A DNA stretch of 64,000 nucleotides from positions 84,017 to 148,016 of the forward strand of contig NZ_JH767531.1 in the NCBI RefSeq assembly GCF_000281085.1, given 5' to 3'. Positions 52,431 to 61,784 of this stretch are shown here, one piece after another (within the stretch, counting starts at the first letter, position 1; each line of letters begins with the position of its first letter). The stretch comes from Catenovulum agarivorans YM01. GTDB lineage: Bacteria > Pseudomonadota > Gammaproteobacteria > Enterobacterales > Alteromonadaceae. The notes under the pieces are model-generated. The model saw only the letters and a program-made list of their open reading frames with translations, ran no database searches and was not told the origin of the DNA. The translations under genes were made by a program, and so were the position numbers.

Positions 52431-53447
52431 TTAAGGTTTCGTACTTTCCCTAACAACCAACTCAGGTTCAAACATACAATTCTCAATAACTTGCTCTTTT
52501 TTCGCCGGTAAACGCAAATGTTTAAACAACAACTCAGCAGCTTGACTTGCGATAGTTTTAGTTGGCTGTGCTGCCGTGGTTAACTTCGGCCAAGTTTGGC
52601 GCGAGAAGGGGTTGTCCTCAAAACCAGCAATGGCTAAATCGGCAGGTACATCTAACCCTTGTAAACGAGCGGCAAACAAAGTGCCCGCAGCAATTTCATC
52701 ATTACAAGCAAAAACCGCTGTTGGTCTGTCGGTTAACTCAACTAGCTTTTTACCATTTTCAACACCCGATTCAAATGAATACTCACCGGCAAAAATCCAC
52801 TCATCACGCGAGTCCAAATTATGCGCTTTTAACGCATCTAAATATCCAGCTAAACGCTCACCTGTCGAGTGGTGAACTTCTTCACCGCTAAAAAAGGCTA
52901 TTTTATTATGGCCTTGTTCAATCAAATGTTTAGTGATGTTAAAAGCTGCGGTTCTATCATCAATAAACACACAAGGGGTTGATAAAGTTTGGTTTTTACC
53001 AGAAATAACTCGGACAAACTTAACGCCAGTTTCGGTGAGCATATCTGTTACTTCGGTCATTTCTGACAAAGGCGGGGTCAGGACTAACCCAGAAACACGC
53101 GATTGACGCAGCATGTCTTTTAACTCATTTAATAAGTTGTCCGATTTACTATCAACCGGGTGGATCAACAATTCAAAATGATGTTTTTTACATGCATCTA
53201 AAATACCGTGCTGCATATCAATAATGTAATAAGCATTTGGATTATCGTATACAAAACCGACAACATACGACTTATTGCCCGCCAAGCTACGCGCCGACTG
53301 ATTTGGCTGGTAATTTAACTCAGTTACCGCTGCAGTTACTTTATCTATGGTATTTTGGCGAACACCTGGCTCGTTATTAATAACACGAGATACAGTTTTA
53401 ATTGAAACACCAGCAAGTTTGGCAACGTCGTTAATCGTAGCTTTCAT
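52431..53447 (-). CDS. nagR: LacI-family repressor of the GlcNAc/chitin regulon (NagR-like)
   Basis: 338 residues: N-terminal helix-turn-helix and hinge (TINDVAKLAGVSIKTVSRVINNEPGVRQNTIDKV, about 3-36) and a sugar-binding-protein-like C-terminal domain (about 60-335). It lies beside GlcNAc catabolic genes whose promoters carry AATGACARCGYTGTCATT palindromes; LacI-family NagR with this type of site is known from Shewanella and other Alteromonadales. The likely inducer is GlcNAc-6-phosphate or GlcNAc. Two sites lie in the divergent region before the TonB receptor gene and 220-270 bases from this gene's start, so autoregulation is possible. Confidence 0.88.
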   Translation of the reverse strand: MKATINDVAKLAGVSIKTVSRVINNEPGVRQNTIDKVTAAVTELNYQPNQSARSLAGNKSYVVGFVYDNPNAYYIIDMQHGILDACKKHHFELLIHPVDSKSDNLLNELKDMLRQSRVSGLVLTPPLSEMTEVTDMLTETGVKFVRVISGKNQTLSTPCVFIDDRTAAFNITKHLIEQGHNKIAFFSGEEVHHSTGERLAGYLDALKAHNLDSRDEWIFAGEYSFESGVENGKKLVELTDRPTAVFACNDEIAAGTLFAARLQGLDVPADLAIAGFEDNPFSRQTWPKLTTAAQPTKTIASQAAELLFKHLRLPAKKEQVIENCMFEPELVVRESTKP

Positions 53448-53667
53448 AGGCTTTTAGCAATTCCATTATTCCGGACTATAGTTAAACCTGAACTCAGGTT
53501 CGTAATTTCAGTGTGAAAATAAAGCAGTTTGCACTAGTAAACAAATTTTTTTCACAACCAAACCAGTTATCTTTGATTTCTATTAAACAAATGGCAAATT
53601 TTATGATGCGATTGCTGCAAATACAGCCAAAACTCGAATAAAAAATGACATATTTATTATAAAATAG

Positions 53668-53685
53668 TTTGACAGCGTTGTCATT
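53668..53685. promoter_or_regulatory. NagR-type operator, distal
   Basis: TTTGACAGCGTTGTCATT, with one imperfect outer base; 31 bases centre to centre from the proximal copy (three helical turns). Confidence 0.75.
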
Positions 53686-53698
53686 TGTTTGGTATTAA

Positions 53699-53716
53699 TA
53701 TGACAACGCTGTCATA
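53699..53716. promoter_or_regulatory. NagR-type operator, proximal
   Basis: TATGACAACGCTGTCATA, a perfect palindrome 58 bases before the TonB receptor start. Confidence 0.8.
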
Positions 53717-53773
53717 TTGTCGTAGAATAATTTGGCTGCGAGCACTTAAGACTAAACTAACAAGGCAACAAAC

Positions 53774-56464
53774 ATGAACAAGCTAACTTTCAAACCAATT
53801 ACCCTGGCAGTAAGCACAGCTTTACTCGCTAGTCTTTCTCAACCTGTTATGGCTGAAGAATCAGAAACAGAGGTTATCTCGGTTAAAGGTATTCGTGCCA
53901 GCGCTAAAGCCAACTTAAACGCTAAACGTTTTTCAGACACCATTGTTGACGCAATTACTGCTGAAGACATTGGCAAATTCCCAGACAAAAACGTCGCTGA
54001 ATCTCTACAGCGTATCGCTGGTGTATCCATTACCCGTGATTTTGGTGAAGGTGAAAAAGTGTCAATTCGTGGTACAGCACCACAGTTAAACAACACTTTA
54101 TTAAACGGCCAAGCAGTAGCTACTACAAAATGGTGGGCATTAGAGCCTTCATCGCGTAGCTTTAACTTTAGTTTGTTGCCATCAGAATTAGTATCGGCAT
54201 TAGAAGTATACAAATCACCAGAAGCTAAAATTGATGAAGGTGCGGTTGGTGGTACTGTTATTTTACGTACACGTAAACCATTAGATTTAGACGCAAACAC
54301 AGTATATGGTTCAGCTGGTGTGCGTTACAACGACAAAACAGAAAGTACTGATCCACAAATCTCTGCTTTATATAGCTGGAAAAACGACAACGAAACCTTT
54401 GGTGTACTTGCTTCATTAATTTATCAAGGCCGCGAACAGCGCCGTGATGGTATGGAAGCATTCGGTTGGTTTGATGCAACCCGTGCTGATACTGCAAGTT
54501 CAGTTGGCAAATCAATTCCTGGTTGGGATTATGACACACATACAGGTAAAACAGCTTCTTGGAACTGGGGTATGGGCTCTGCTTATTTCGAGCAAGAGCG
54601 TGATCGTTTGGGGTTAAACTTAACTGCACAAATTCGTCCGACAGATGACTTAGACTTCACCTTAAACGTAGTGGATTCAGAGCTTAAACAAACCAATACC
54701 AACCACAACTATATTTCGTCACATGGTTGGGCGGCATACATGCCTTGTACACCATGGAACACAGAATCAGACTATGATTTATGTGCGAAAATTGAAGACT
54801 ATCAAATTACTGACCCAGACGGTGTTGCAGCGTTAACTGAATATACCATTGGCGCAAATGGTCATGGTGATTATCAGTTAAATCAAATGAATGAATCTTT
54901 ATCGCGTGTATCAACATTGAAAACCCGAGTAATAGATTTAGATATGAATTACCACGGCGATAACTTTTTACTACACGCCCAACTCGGTACAACTAAAGCA
55001 AGTGGTGGGTACGACCGAGAAGATTTAGTTAACTTTGGCCATGCGTCGGGTTCAAAAATTAAAATTCACGACAATGGTGTAATTGATTTTTCATTCCCTG
55101 AAGAACTAAATGGTAAACCGACTGACTCTTACGACGGTTTTGTATTCCGTGATTATCGCTGGAACTCTCGTCCTGAAGAAGATAAAGAAACTTATGCGCA
55201 AGCAGACTTAAAACTTGAACTCGACACTGATTTTATCCGTTCGGTAGAGGTGGGTGTTAAAGTACGTGATAAAGATCATTCGCAAGATGGTGTGACCACC
55301 GAGGGGTTAAATTACGATTCGTTAAAAGCACAAAATCCAGGTGATTTTGATGGTGCTATGACCCCTGAATTACACAGTAGCGTCGCAACGAGTGGGACGT
55401 TAACGCAATATGCAATGATAGATATTGCCAAAATTCGCAAAGCTGCGGATGCTATTTCAGGGATTGAACCTGTATTAGACATAGGTAATATTTACGAATT
55501 GTCTGAAGATATTAAAGCTGCATATGTGCAAGCGAATATCGAAATGGGCGATTTAAAAGGTAATGTTGGTTTACGTGCGGTGAATACCGATGTTAGTTCT
55601 TCATCGTATAACACCGCTAGCGGCGAATGGGTAACTGATAAATCGAGCTACAGTAATGTATTACCATCACTAAACTTATCTTATAGTTTCGCTGATGAAA
55701 TGGTTGTACGTGCTGCAGCATCTAAAACTATGTCGCGGGCTAACTACGCTGATATGGCTGGTACTCGAAGTATTAGTCCTAACTTCACTGCAACTTTTGG
55801 TAACCCGGGGTTAAAACCTTATGATGCGACTAACGCGGATTTATCATTCGAATGGTATTTCACCGAAGAAAGTTTGTTGTCATTGGCTGTATTCCACAAA
55901 AAGATTGATTCATTTATCTTTAATGCGACTAACGATGTTGAATTAAGTTTTGATTGTGACGACAGCGGAGTTGTTGAAGCAAACGAAATGTGCGATTTTT
56001 CGGTTACTCAACCTGAAAACGGTGCTGACGCTAAAAACAAAGGTATTGAATTAAGCTTCCAAACACCAATTGGTGAAAACTTTGGTGTAATTGCTAACTT
56101 CACCTACTCAGATGCTGAAGGCAAAAATGCCGATGGCGAAACAATTGCATTGGCTGGGAACTCAAAACGCACGTATAACCTAACGGGTTACTACGAAGAC
56201 GATAAATTATCTGCCCGTGTTGCTTACAACCAACGTAGCAGTTACTTAACCGGCTTCACTTTTGGTAGCGCCAATACCGCTGATGCATACTCTCAGTTAG
56301 ATGCTTCTGTAAGCTACAACTTAAATGATAACTGGAGTGTAACCTTAGAAGGTCAGAACTTAACTGACTCTGAGATATTCCACTACCAAGAGCAAAAGTA
56401 TCGTCCAATTGGTTTATACACCTTTGGTCGTAGCTTCTACTTAAGCACCAGCTTCAAGTTTTAA
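53774..56464 (+). CDS. TonB-dependent receptor, probably for chito-oligosaccharides
   Basis: 896 residues. Signal peptide 1-27 (ending PVMA), TonB box-like EVISVKGIRAS, plug (about 40-180) with DAITAEDIGKFPDKNVAESLQRIAGVSITR and VSIRGTAPQLNNTLLNGQ, then a beta-barrel ending SFYLSTSFKF with a terminal Phe. Two tandem NagR-type operators lie 58-106 bases upstream, so it is part of the GlcNAc regulon and should import GlcNAc oligomers across the outer membrane. It differs from the two receptors at 23-30 kb in the plug. It stands first before the GH20 gene, with a 241-base gap that holds a hairpin repeat. Confidence 0.92.
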   Translation: MNKLTFKPITLAVSTALLASLSQPVMAEESETEVISVKGIRASAKANLNAKRFSDTIVDAITAEDIGKFPDKNVAESLQRIAGVSITRDFGEGEKVSIRGTAPQLNNTLLNGQAVATTKWWALEPSSRSFNFSLLPSELVSALEVYKSPEAKIDEGAVGGTVILRTRKPLDLDANTVYGSAGVRYNDKTESTDPQISALYSWKNDNETFGVLASLIYQGREQRRDGMEAFGWFDATRADTASSVGKSIPGWDYDTHTGKTASWNWGMGSAYFEQERDRLGLNLTAQIRPTDDLDFTLNVVDSELKQTNTNHNYISSHGWAAYMPCTPWNTESDYDLCAKIEDYQITDPDGVAALTEYTIGANGHGDYQLNQMNESLSRVSTLKTRVIDLDMNYHGDNFLLHAQLGTTKASGGYDREDLVNFGHASGSKIKIHDNGVIDFSFPEELNGKPTDSYDGFVFRDYRWNSRPEEDKETYAQADLKLELDTDFIRSVEVGVKVRDKDHSQDGVTTEGLNYDSLKAQNPGDFDGAMTPELHSSVATSGTLTQYAMIDIAKIRKAADAISGIEPVLDIGNIYELSEDIKAAYVQANIEMGDLKGNVGLRAVNTDVSSSSYNTASGEWVTDKSSYSNVLPSLNLSYSFADEMVVRAAASKTMSRANYADMAGTRSISPNFTATFGNPGLKPYDATNADLSFEWYFTEESLLSLAVFHKKIDSFIFNATNDVELSFDCDDSGVVEANEMCDFSVTQPENGADAKNKGIELSFQTPIGENFGVIANFTYSDAEGKNADGETIALAGNSKRTYNLTGYYEDDKLSARVAYNQRSSYLTGFTFGSANTADAYSQLDASVSYNLNDNWSVTLEGQNLTDSEIFHYQEQKYRPIGLYTFGRSFYLSTSFKF

Positions 56465-56514
56465 GCCGACACCAACTAGCGTTGAGTTTGAAGTATGACG
56501 AGGCAAGCGTTAGA

Positions 56515-56606
56515 GCAATGATTTAGAGCAAAACTTCAAACGTCATGGATGACGTTTGGGAGCGTACAAGGATGTATTTACAGCGTTTTTGCGAAAATTA
56601 TGCTCT
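56515..56606. repeat. Intergenic hairpin repeat between TonB receptor and GH20 genes
   Basis: Palindrome AAACGTCATGGATGACGTTT (56538-56557) with flanks AAAACTTC and GGGAGCG...ACAGCG, ending AAAATTATGCTC. It is the near mirror of the copy at 59457-59550. Confidence 0.8.
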
Positions 56607-56705
56607 AGCGATTGCCTATACTCAATTCTAGCAAGCGATAAACGCCCCAAATGCCCAGCCCCTGAGGCATTTATATAGCGCCGAGACAAACAAAGAGGTG
56701 ATACT

Positions 56706-59351
56706 ATGCGTTGGCAACTATGTTTAATCAGTTTAATGATGCTGGGCTGCCAGCCAACAACCCAAACTGAATCAACAACAAACGCAAATCAACAGCAACA
56801 ACAAGCAGAGCAAACCGCAAACAACTCAGCTGCAAAATTTGCCGCAGAACTTAAAGTTAACTACCAAGTAATAACGAATCGCGCCGATGAATTGTGCGAA
56901 CAAAAATACGCTGGTGGTGCCTGTTTTAAAGGGCAAATAAGCCTACAACTACCGTACAATTTAACCGATAACAACTGGGCTATTTATTTCAGCCATGTTG
57001 CACCTATTCGCCAAGATTTTAGCGAAGAGTTTGATATTAAACACATCAATGGTGATTTACACAAACTAACACCAACAAAGCAGTGGCAGGGTTTTGCTGC
57101 GAATGAAATTTATCAAGCGCGCTTTCAAGCTGACTTCTGGCATTTATCTAACTTTGACCCAATGCCAAACTACTTTGTCACTTTCAGCAGTGAGCGAGGG
57201 GAAGGACAGGCTCATACAATAGTTTCAACCAAAGCTGAGATAGACCCATATACAGGCCAAGAAACTTTACCTTTTGTCCAAGGCATTACTGACATTGATA
57301 GCCAGTTTAAGCGCACTGAACAAGATCAAACTAAGTGGGAAGACGCAAAACAAATATTTGCCGATAATCAACACCGTCAAGCTGCCAATGCGGATATAGA
57401 TTCAGCAAAAGTAGCAAATCGAATTATCCCGTCAGTTGCCGAGCAAGAGCTGTTAAGTGGCGAATTAGAGAGCGGCGAATTAGATTTAACTAAAGGTTAT
57501 CAGCTTAAACAGATCAGCGACGAGCTGAGTTCACAGTTACAGCCTGCGTTCGCACGTTTAACTGAGCAAGGTTTTACACAGCAAAAGTCAGGTGCGGAAG
57601 TTAACTTTATTCATAATGCAAAACTTGCGGATGAAGGGTACAAATTAAATATATCCGCAGATCAAATTGATATTGAATATGCGCAAGCACAAGGGGCATT
57701 TTATGCACTGCAGTCAATAGCGTCATTAATTGATAGCCAAACCTTAGCGCCGATAACCAGCCAAAAAATTTACGACTATCCAAGATATGATTTACGCGGT
57801 TTACACATAGATTTGTCGCGCAACTTTCATGGTGGGGCACAAGTTAAAAAGCTTATTCGTGCCATGGCACAATTAAAACTCAATACCTTGCATTTACACC
57901 TAGCGGATGACGAAGGCTGGCGCGTGGAAATTGCAGGTTTACCAGAACTAACCGAATTAGGTGCATATCGCTGTTTTGATTTAACTGAAGAAAACTGTTT
58001 ATTACCGCAACTTGGTTCTGGCCCTGAAAAACAAACACAGGTAAATGGTTATTTTAGCCAAGCTGAATATATTGAATTACTCCAGTTTGCCGACAAACAT
58101 TTTATAGAAGTGATCCCATCATTTGATATGCCAGGCCATTCACGCGCTGCGGTTAAAGCTATGGAGTTAAGATATAAAAAGTACAGCGCGCAAGGTGATA
58201 TGGCCAAAGCGACAGAGTTTTTATTAAGCGATTTTACCGACAAAACCCAGTACGAATCTGTACAGTTTTATACCGACAATACCATTAACGTGTGTATGCC
58301 ATCGGCAATGAATTTTGTTGATAAAGTGCTGACTGAGCTACAAGCATTGCATCAACAGGCGGGTGTGCCGTTAAACAAATACCATTTAGGTGCAGATGAA
58401 ACCCAAGGTGCATGGTTGCAATCGCCTATATGCCAACAGTTTGTTGAAGATAACAAGGATGTTGAACTGACTAAATTAACCGAATATTTTGTTGAGCAAG
58501 TTACACAAATAATCGCGGCTAAAGGCATTCAACCAGCAGCTTGGAGCGATGGTTTATCGCATGCTGATGCGAGCAAAATGCCAAAATCTATTCATAGTAA
58601 TGTGTGGAGCACGCTGTTTTGGGATGGGCACAAAACCACGCACCAACATATCAACCAAGGTTGGGATGTAGTGGTATCAAACCCTGATGTAACATATTTT
58701 GATTTCCCATACGCAGGCCATCCAGATGAGCGCGGCTATTACTGGGCGTCACGTAATACCAATAGCTTTAAAGTATTCCAGTTTATGCCGGACAATGTGC
58801 CTGTGATGGCCGAGTTATGGACAGATAGACAAAACATGCCATATACAGCCGACGACACTGAATCTAGCATCATAAATGGTAAAAGAGCCATAGGTTTACA
58901 AGCGCATTTGTGGAGTGAAACCACTCGGTTAAATCAAACCGTCGACTATATGTTATTCCCGCGATTATTAGCATTAGCTGAACGTGCGTGGCACCAAGCT
59001 GATTGGGAATTGGCTTATCAGCCCAAGCGAATATTTAGCCCAGAGTCTGGTTATTTTACTCAGCAAAAACAGCAGCTTATTGACTGGCAGCAGTTTGCAC
59101 TGGCTGTGCCTAAACAATTAGCGAAATTAGAAGAACTGGGCGTGCAATATCGCGTTGCACCACCGGGCGGGCAGATTGTTGATGGCTACTTGCATATGAA
59201 CCATATTTTCCCAACAACCCAGTTGCAGTATCGAACGGCCGAACAAAATTGGTCGACTTATACCCAGCCGGTGGCGGTGAAAGGCGAAGTTCAGCTTAGA
59301 GCTGTGTCTGCGCTTGGGCAGTTTTATAGTCGGACTATAGTGGTTAACTAG
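56706..59351 (+). CDS. GH20 beta-N-acetylhexosaminidase (chitobiase) lipoprotein
   Basis: 881 residues. Lipobox ISLMMLGCQ gives a lipidated Cys, so the enzyme sits in the envelope. After a Gln-rich linker, a carbohydrate-binding CHB/HEX-type domain (about 55-170, VNYQVITNRADELC), a GH20b domain (about 255-355), and the catalytic barrel (about 360-790) with YDLRGLHIDLSRNF, LHLHLADDEGWRVEI and the catalytic Asp-Glu pair in HLGADETQGAW. The C-terminal domain follows. It removes GlcNAc from chitobiose and chito-oligomers, acting between the TonB receptor and the cytoplasmic NagK/NagB/NagA genes. AGAGG precedes ATG 56706. No NagR operator is seen directly before it. Confidence 0.93.
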   Translation: MRWQLCLISLMMLGCQPTTQTESTTNANQQQQQAEQTANNSAAKFAAELKVNYQVITNRADELCEQKYAGGACFKGQISLQLPYNLTDNNWAIYFSHVAPIRQDFSEEFDIKHINGDLHKLTPTKQWQGFAANEIYQARFQADFWHLSNFDPMPNYFVTFSSERGEGQAHTIVSTKAEIDPYTGQETLPFVQGITDIDSQFKRTEQDQTKWEDAKQIFADNQHRQAANADIDSAKVANRIIPSVAEQELLSGELESGELDLTKGYQLKQISDELSSQLQPAFARLTEQGFTQQKSGAEVNFIHNAKLADEGYKLNISADQIDIEYAQAQGAFYALQSIASLIDSQTLAPITSQKIYDYPRYDLRGLHIDLSRNFHGGAQVKKLIRAMAQLKLNTLHLHLADDEGWRVEIAGLPELTELGAYRCFDLTEENCLLPQLGSGPEKQTQVNGYFSQAEYIELLQFADKHFIEVIPSFDMPGHSRAAVKAMELRYKKYSAQGDMAKATEFLLSDFTDKTQYESVQFYTDNTINVCMPSAMNFVDKVLTELQALHQQAGVPLNKYHLGADETQGAWLQSPICQQFVEDNKDVELTKLTEYFVEQVTQIIAAKGIQPAAWSDGLSHADASKMPKSIHSNVWSTLFWDGHKTTHQHINQGWDVVVSNPDVTYFDFPYAGHPDERGYYWASRNTNSFKVFQFMPDNVPVMAELWTDRQNMPYTADDTESSIINGKRAIGLQAHLWSETTRLNQTVDYMLFPRLLALAERAWHQADWELAYQPKRIFSPESGYFTQQKQQLIDWQQFALAVPKQLAKLEELGVQYRVAPPGGQIVDGYLHMNHIFPTTQLQYRTAEQNWSTYTQPVAVKGEVQLRAVSALGQFYSRTIVVN

Positions 59352-59456
59352 TTACTCTGTATTAGAGGGAAAAGTCGGGTTTTAGAGACGTGTTTAATAG
59401 TTAAAAGCAGTAAAGCAAAGGCTTGAGGAATCAAGGCGCTGTCAGAAGAAACACGA

Positions 59457-59550
59457 GAGCATAATTTTCGCAAAAACGCTGTAAATACGTCCTTGTACGC
59501 TCGCAAACGTCGTCCAAGACGTTTGAAGTTTTGCTCTAAATTATCGCTCT
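59457..59550. repeat. Intergenic hairpin repeat, inverted orientation
   Basis: Palindrome AAACGTCGTCCAAGACGTTT (59505-59524), preceded by AATTTTCGCAAAAACGCTGT and followed by GAAGTTTTGCTC. Nearly the exact reverse complement of the copy at 56.5 kb, so the GH20 gene is bracketed by inverted copies. Confidence 0.8.
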
Positions 59551-59833
59551 AGTATTTCTTTGATGGGTTCGCGCTGCTAGGCCGAAGTTGTGCAGAGCGT
59601 TTTGGCGAAAATTATGCTCTGGTACTTCTTCCATACTCTGAACATTCTAGCCCTGCCATGTCTTTGGTACACAGTTTCCTTTAGTCCGGAATTTGTAAAA
59701 AAACTCTTTCAAACAAACTTAAATTTGTTAGTTATTTTTATTCTATAAATCAATCACTAACAAATAAAACTTTAACAAAGTATAAATTTTATCCAGAAAT
59801 GTTTTGACATTGTTGGAGAGGTTTGAAAGAATA

Positions 59834-59851
59834 AATGACAACGCTGTCATT
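59834..59851. promoter_or_regulatory. NagR-type operator before the nag operon
   Basis: AATGACAACGCTGTCATT, a perfect 18-bp palindrome 38 bases before the nagK start, and the best match of the four sites. Confidence 0.85.
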
Positions 59852-59888
59852 TTTTTGGCGGCAAGCAGTTAAATAGGTGAGAAGCACA

Positions 59889-60791
59889 GTGGCGGATCAA
59901 GAATTTATTATCGGTGTTGACGGTGGTGGTACAAAATGTCGTGCTCGACTGTATAGCACCCAACAGGGTTTTATTGGTACAGGGTTAGCAGGCCCTGCAA
60001 ACCCAGCCAGACATTTTGAATCAGCAATGCAATCTATCTTAGATGCATGCCAAGCTGCAATTGACGATGCTGTCTTACCTAATGTCACTTTGGCGGATTG
60101 CCATGTAGGTTTAGGTTTAGCGGGTGTGAATTTAGACACAGTCGCGGAAAAAGTTATGGCTTGGCAACATCCATTCAAAAGCCGTTTTTTAACCACAGAT
60201 TTGCACATAGCTTGTTTAGGCGCAAACGACAATCAAGACGGTGCGGTCATTATTGTTGGCACAGGGTCTTGTGGTTTAGTCAGCAGCCAGCAAAAACAAG
60301 TTTTGTTAGGTGGCCATGGTTTCCCTGTGGGTGATTATGGTGGTGGTGCATGGATAGGTTTTGAAGCTTTGCGCTACTGTTTGCGCTCGCTTGATGGTGT
60401 TGCTGAATCTACCAGCATGAATCCACAAATCTTGCGCTTTTTTAACAGTAAAAACGCAACTGATATCGCTGAAATTATGCTAAACGCGCGCCCAGCCGAT
60501 TACGCAAAATTGTCTCCCATTGTGTTTGATGCGGCTGAAGCAGGGGACGCTGCCGCAACTCACATTATCCAACAAGGTGCAGCACAAATATCTGCGTTGG
60601 CTCGCCAGCTTTTAAGCCATCAGCCAGAGCGTTTATCTATGATAGGTGGTGTGTCTTTACGTATTCAACCTTGGTTGGATAAAGACATTCTGCGCAGCAT
60701 TCAAGCTCCAATATTTCAACCCGATTTCGGTGCAGTGTTTTTTGCATTGAACCAACTTAATTATCCTGTTCATTTCCGAGGTTTATCATGA
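59889..60791 (+). CDS. nagK: N-acetylglucosamine kinase (BadF/BadG/BcrA ATPase family)
   Basis: 300 residues from GTG 59889, chosen because AGGTGAG lies 7 bases upstream; an in-frame GTG at 59877 is inside that binding site. Seen: phosphate-1 motif IGVDGGGTKCRARL, GVGLAGVN, phosphate-2 motif GTGSCGLV (about 122) and GGHGFPVGDYGGGAWIG (about 138-154), typical of eukaryote-like GlcNAc kinases. It should make GlcNAc-6-phosphate. First gene of the nagK-nagB-nagA-symporter operon, with a perfect NagR-type operator before it. It overlaps the next gene by 4 bases (ATGA). Confidence 0.9.
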   Translation: MADQEFIIGVDGGGTKCRARLYSTQQGFIGTGLAGPANPARHFESAMQSILDACQAAIDDAVLPNVTLADCHVGLGLAGVNLDTVAEKVMAWQHPFKSRFLTTDLHIACLGANDNQDGAVIIVGTGSCGLVSSQQKQVLLGGHGFPVGDYGGGAWIGFEALRYCLRSLDGVAESTSMNPQILRFFNSKNATDIAEIMLNARPADYAKLSPIVFDAAEAGDAAATHIIQQGAAQISALARQLLSHQPERLSMIGGVSLRIQPWLDKDILRSIQAPIFQPDFGAVFFALNQLNYPVHFRGLS

Positions 60792-61783
60792 ACACAATAA
60801 TGGAAAAAGAAGCATGCGAAGCGCCTAGCCGCATCGCAGCTCAACTTAACAACAACCGTGAAATAGCGGAAAAATTAGGCGCTATTTTGCGTCAGAATCC
60901 ACCTAAATATGTTTATATTATTGGTCGTGGCTCGTCAGATCACGCTGGTGTATTTGCTAAATACTTAATTGAAATTGAAGCTGGTATTAGTGTGTCGCAC
61001 GCAGCGCCTTCGGTCGCAAGTGTGTATAACAAACAGCTAGATTTATCTGACTCTTTGGTATTGTCTATCTCACAATCTGGCCGCAGCCCAGACATTTTGG
61101 CGCAGCTTGATATGGCGAAAAAAGCAGGTGCATTAACTGTTGCTTTGGTGAATGATGAAACATCACCATTAGCAACTGGCTCTGATTATTTATTGCCACT
61201 TGGCGCAGGTGAAGAAAAAGCGGTTGCAGCCACTAAAAGTTATTTATGTACTTTGTCGGCAATTACTCAATTAGTTGCGTATTGGACACAAAACCAAAGT
61301 TTGTTTGCTGCGCTTGAGCAACTACCGCAGCAATTAGAGCAAGTGATTCAATCGCCGGCACAATTAACGACACCCCAATTTAAACAGTTAGAAAACTGTG
61401 TGGTTTTAGGCCGAGGTTTGGGTTATGCGGTCTGTCGAGAAATTGCACTTAAACTTAAAGAAGTCTGTTCAATTCACGCGGAAAGTTACAGCAGTGCCGA
61501 GTTCGTACATGGGCCAATTGCTTTGGCAGGTAAAAAAATCCGCGCGTTAGAAGTAGATATTAACGACGAAACCCGCGAGCTACACAAACAACAAATTGCT
61601 GATTTAGCCCAGCGTGGTTCAAGCATTATGCATTTAACTCAAGTGGTTGAAGATTGTCATCCACGCCTTGCACCTTTATTGGCGCTACAAAAGTTTTATG
61701 TGGATATTGCAACAGTATCGGTTGAGCTTGGTTATAATCCAGACGCGCCAGTTGGATTAAATAAAGTTACACGGACCCAATAA
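60788..61783 (+). CDS. nagB-II: Glucosamine-6-phosphate deaminase, SIS-domain type (NagB-II)
   Basis: 331 residues with two SIS domains, the alternative deaminase found in Shewanella-type nag operons in place of classical NagB. Seen: YIIGRGSSDHAGVFAKYLIE (about 37-56), LSISQSGRSPDILAQL (about 97-112), VAATKSYLCTLSAITQL (about 145-161), ESYSSAEFVHGPIAL (about 235-250). It converts glucosamine-6-phosphate to fructose-6-phosphate plus ammonia. It lies in the middle of the operon: 4-base overlap with nagK and one base before nagA. Confidence 0.9.
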   Translation: MNTIMEKEACEAPSRIAAQLNNNREIAEKLGAILRQNPPKYVYIIGRGSSDHAGVFAKYLIEIEAGISVSHAAPSVASVYNKQLDLSDSLVLSISQSGRSPDILAQLDMAKKAGALTVALVNDETSPLATGSDYLLPLGAGEEKAVAATKSYLCTLSAITQLVAYWTQNQSLFAALEQLPQQLEQVIQSPAQLTTPQFKQLENCVVLGRGLGYAVCREIALKLKEVCSIHAESYSSAEFVHGPIALAGKKIRALEVDINDETRELHKQQIADLAQRGSSIMHLTQVVEDCHPRLAPLLALQKFYVDIATVSVELGYNPDAPVGLNKVTRTQ

Positions 61784-61784
61784 A

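Larger units (their letters stand above)
53448..53773. other. Divergent promoter region nagR / TonB receptor
   Basis: 326 AT-rich bases holding two NagR-type operators at 53668-53716. No gene is seen. Confidence 0.6.
59352..59888. other. Intergenic region before nagK
   Basis: 537 bases holding an inverted hairpin repeat (59457-59550), a partial second copy near 59595-59640 (AGCGTTTTGGCGAAAATTATGC), an AT-rich stretch, and the NagR-type operator at 59834-59851. No gene is seen. Confidence 0.6.

Noticed and set aside
53839-54300. 153-codon open frame on the minus strand inside the TonB receptor gene
   Set aside because: It is antisense to conserved signal-peptide and plug codons of an intact receptor, with no family resemblance; a shadow frame.
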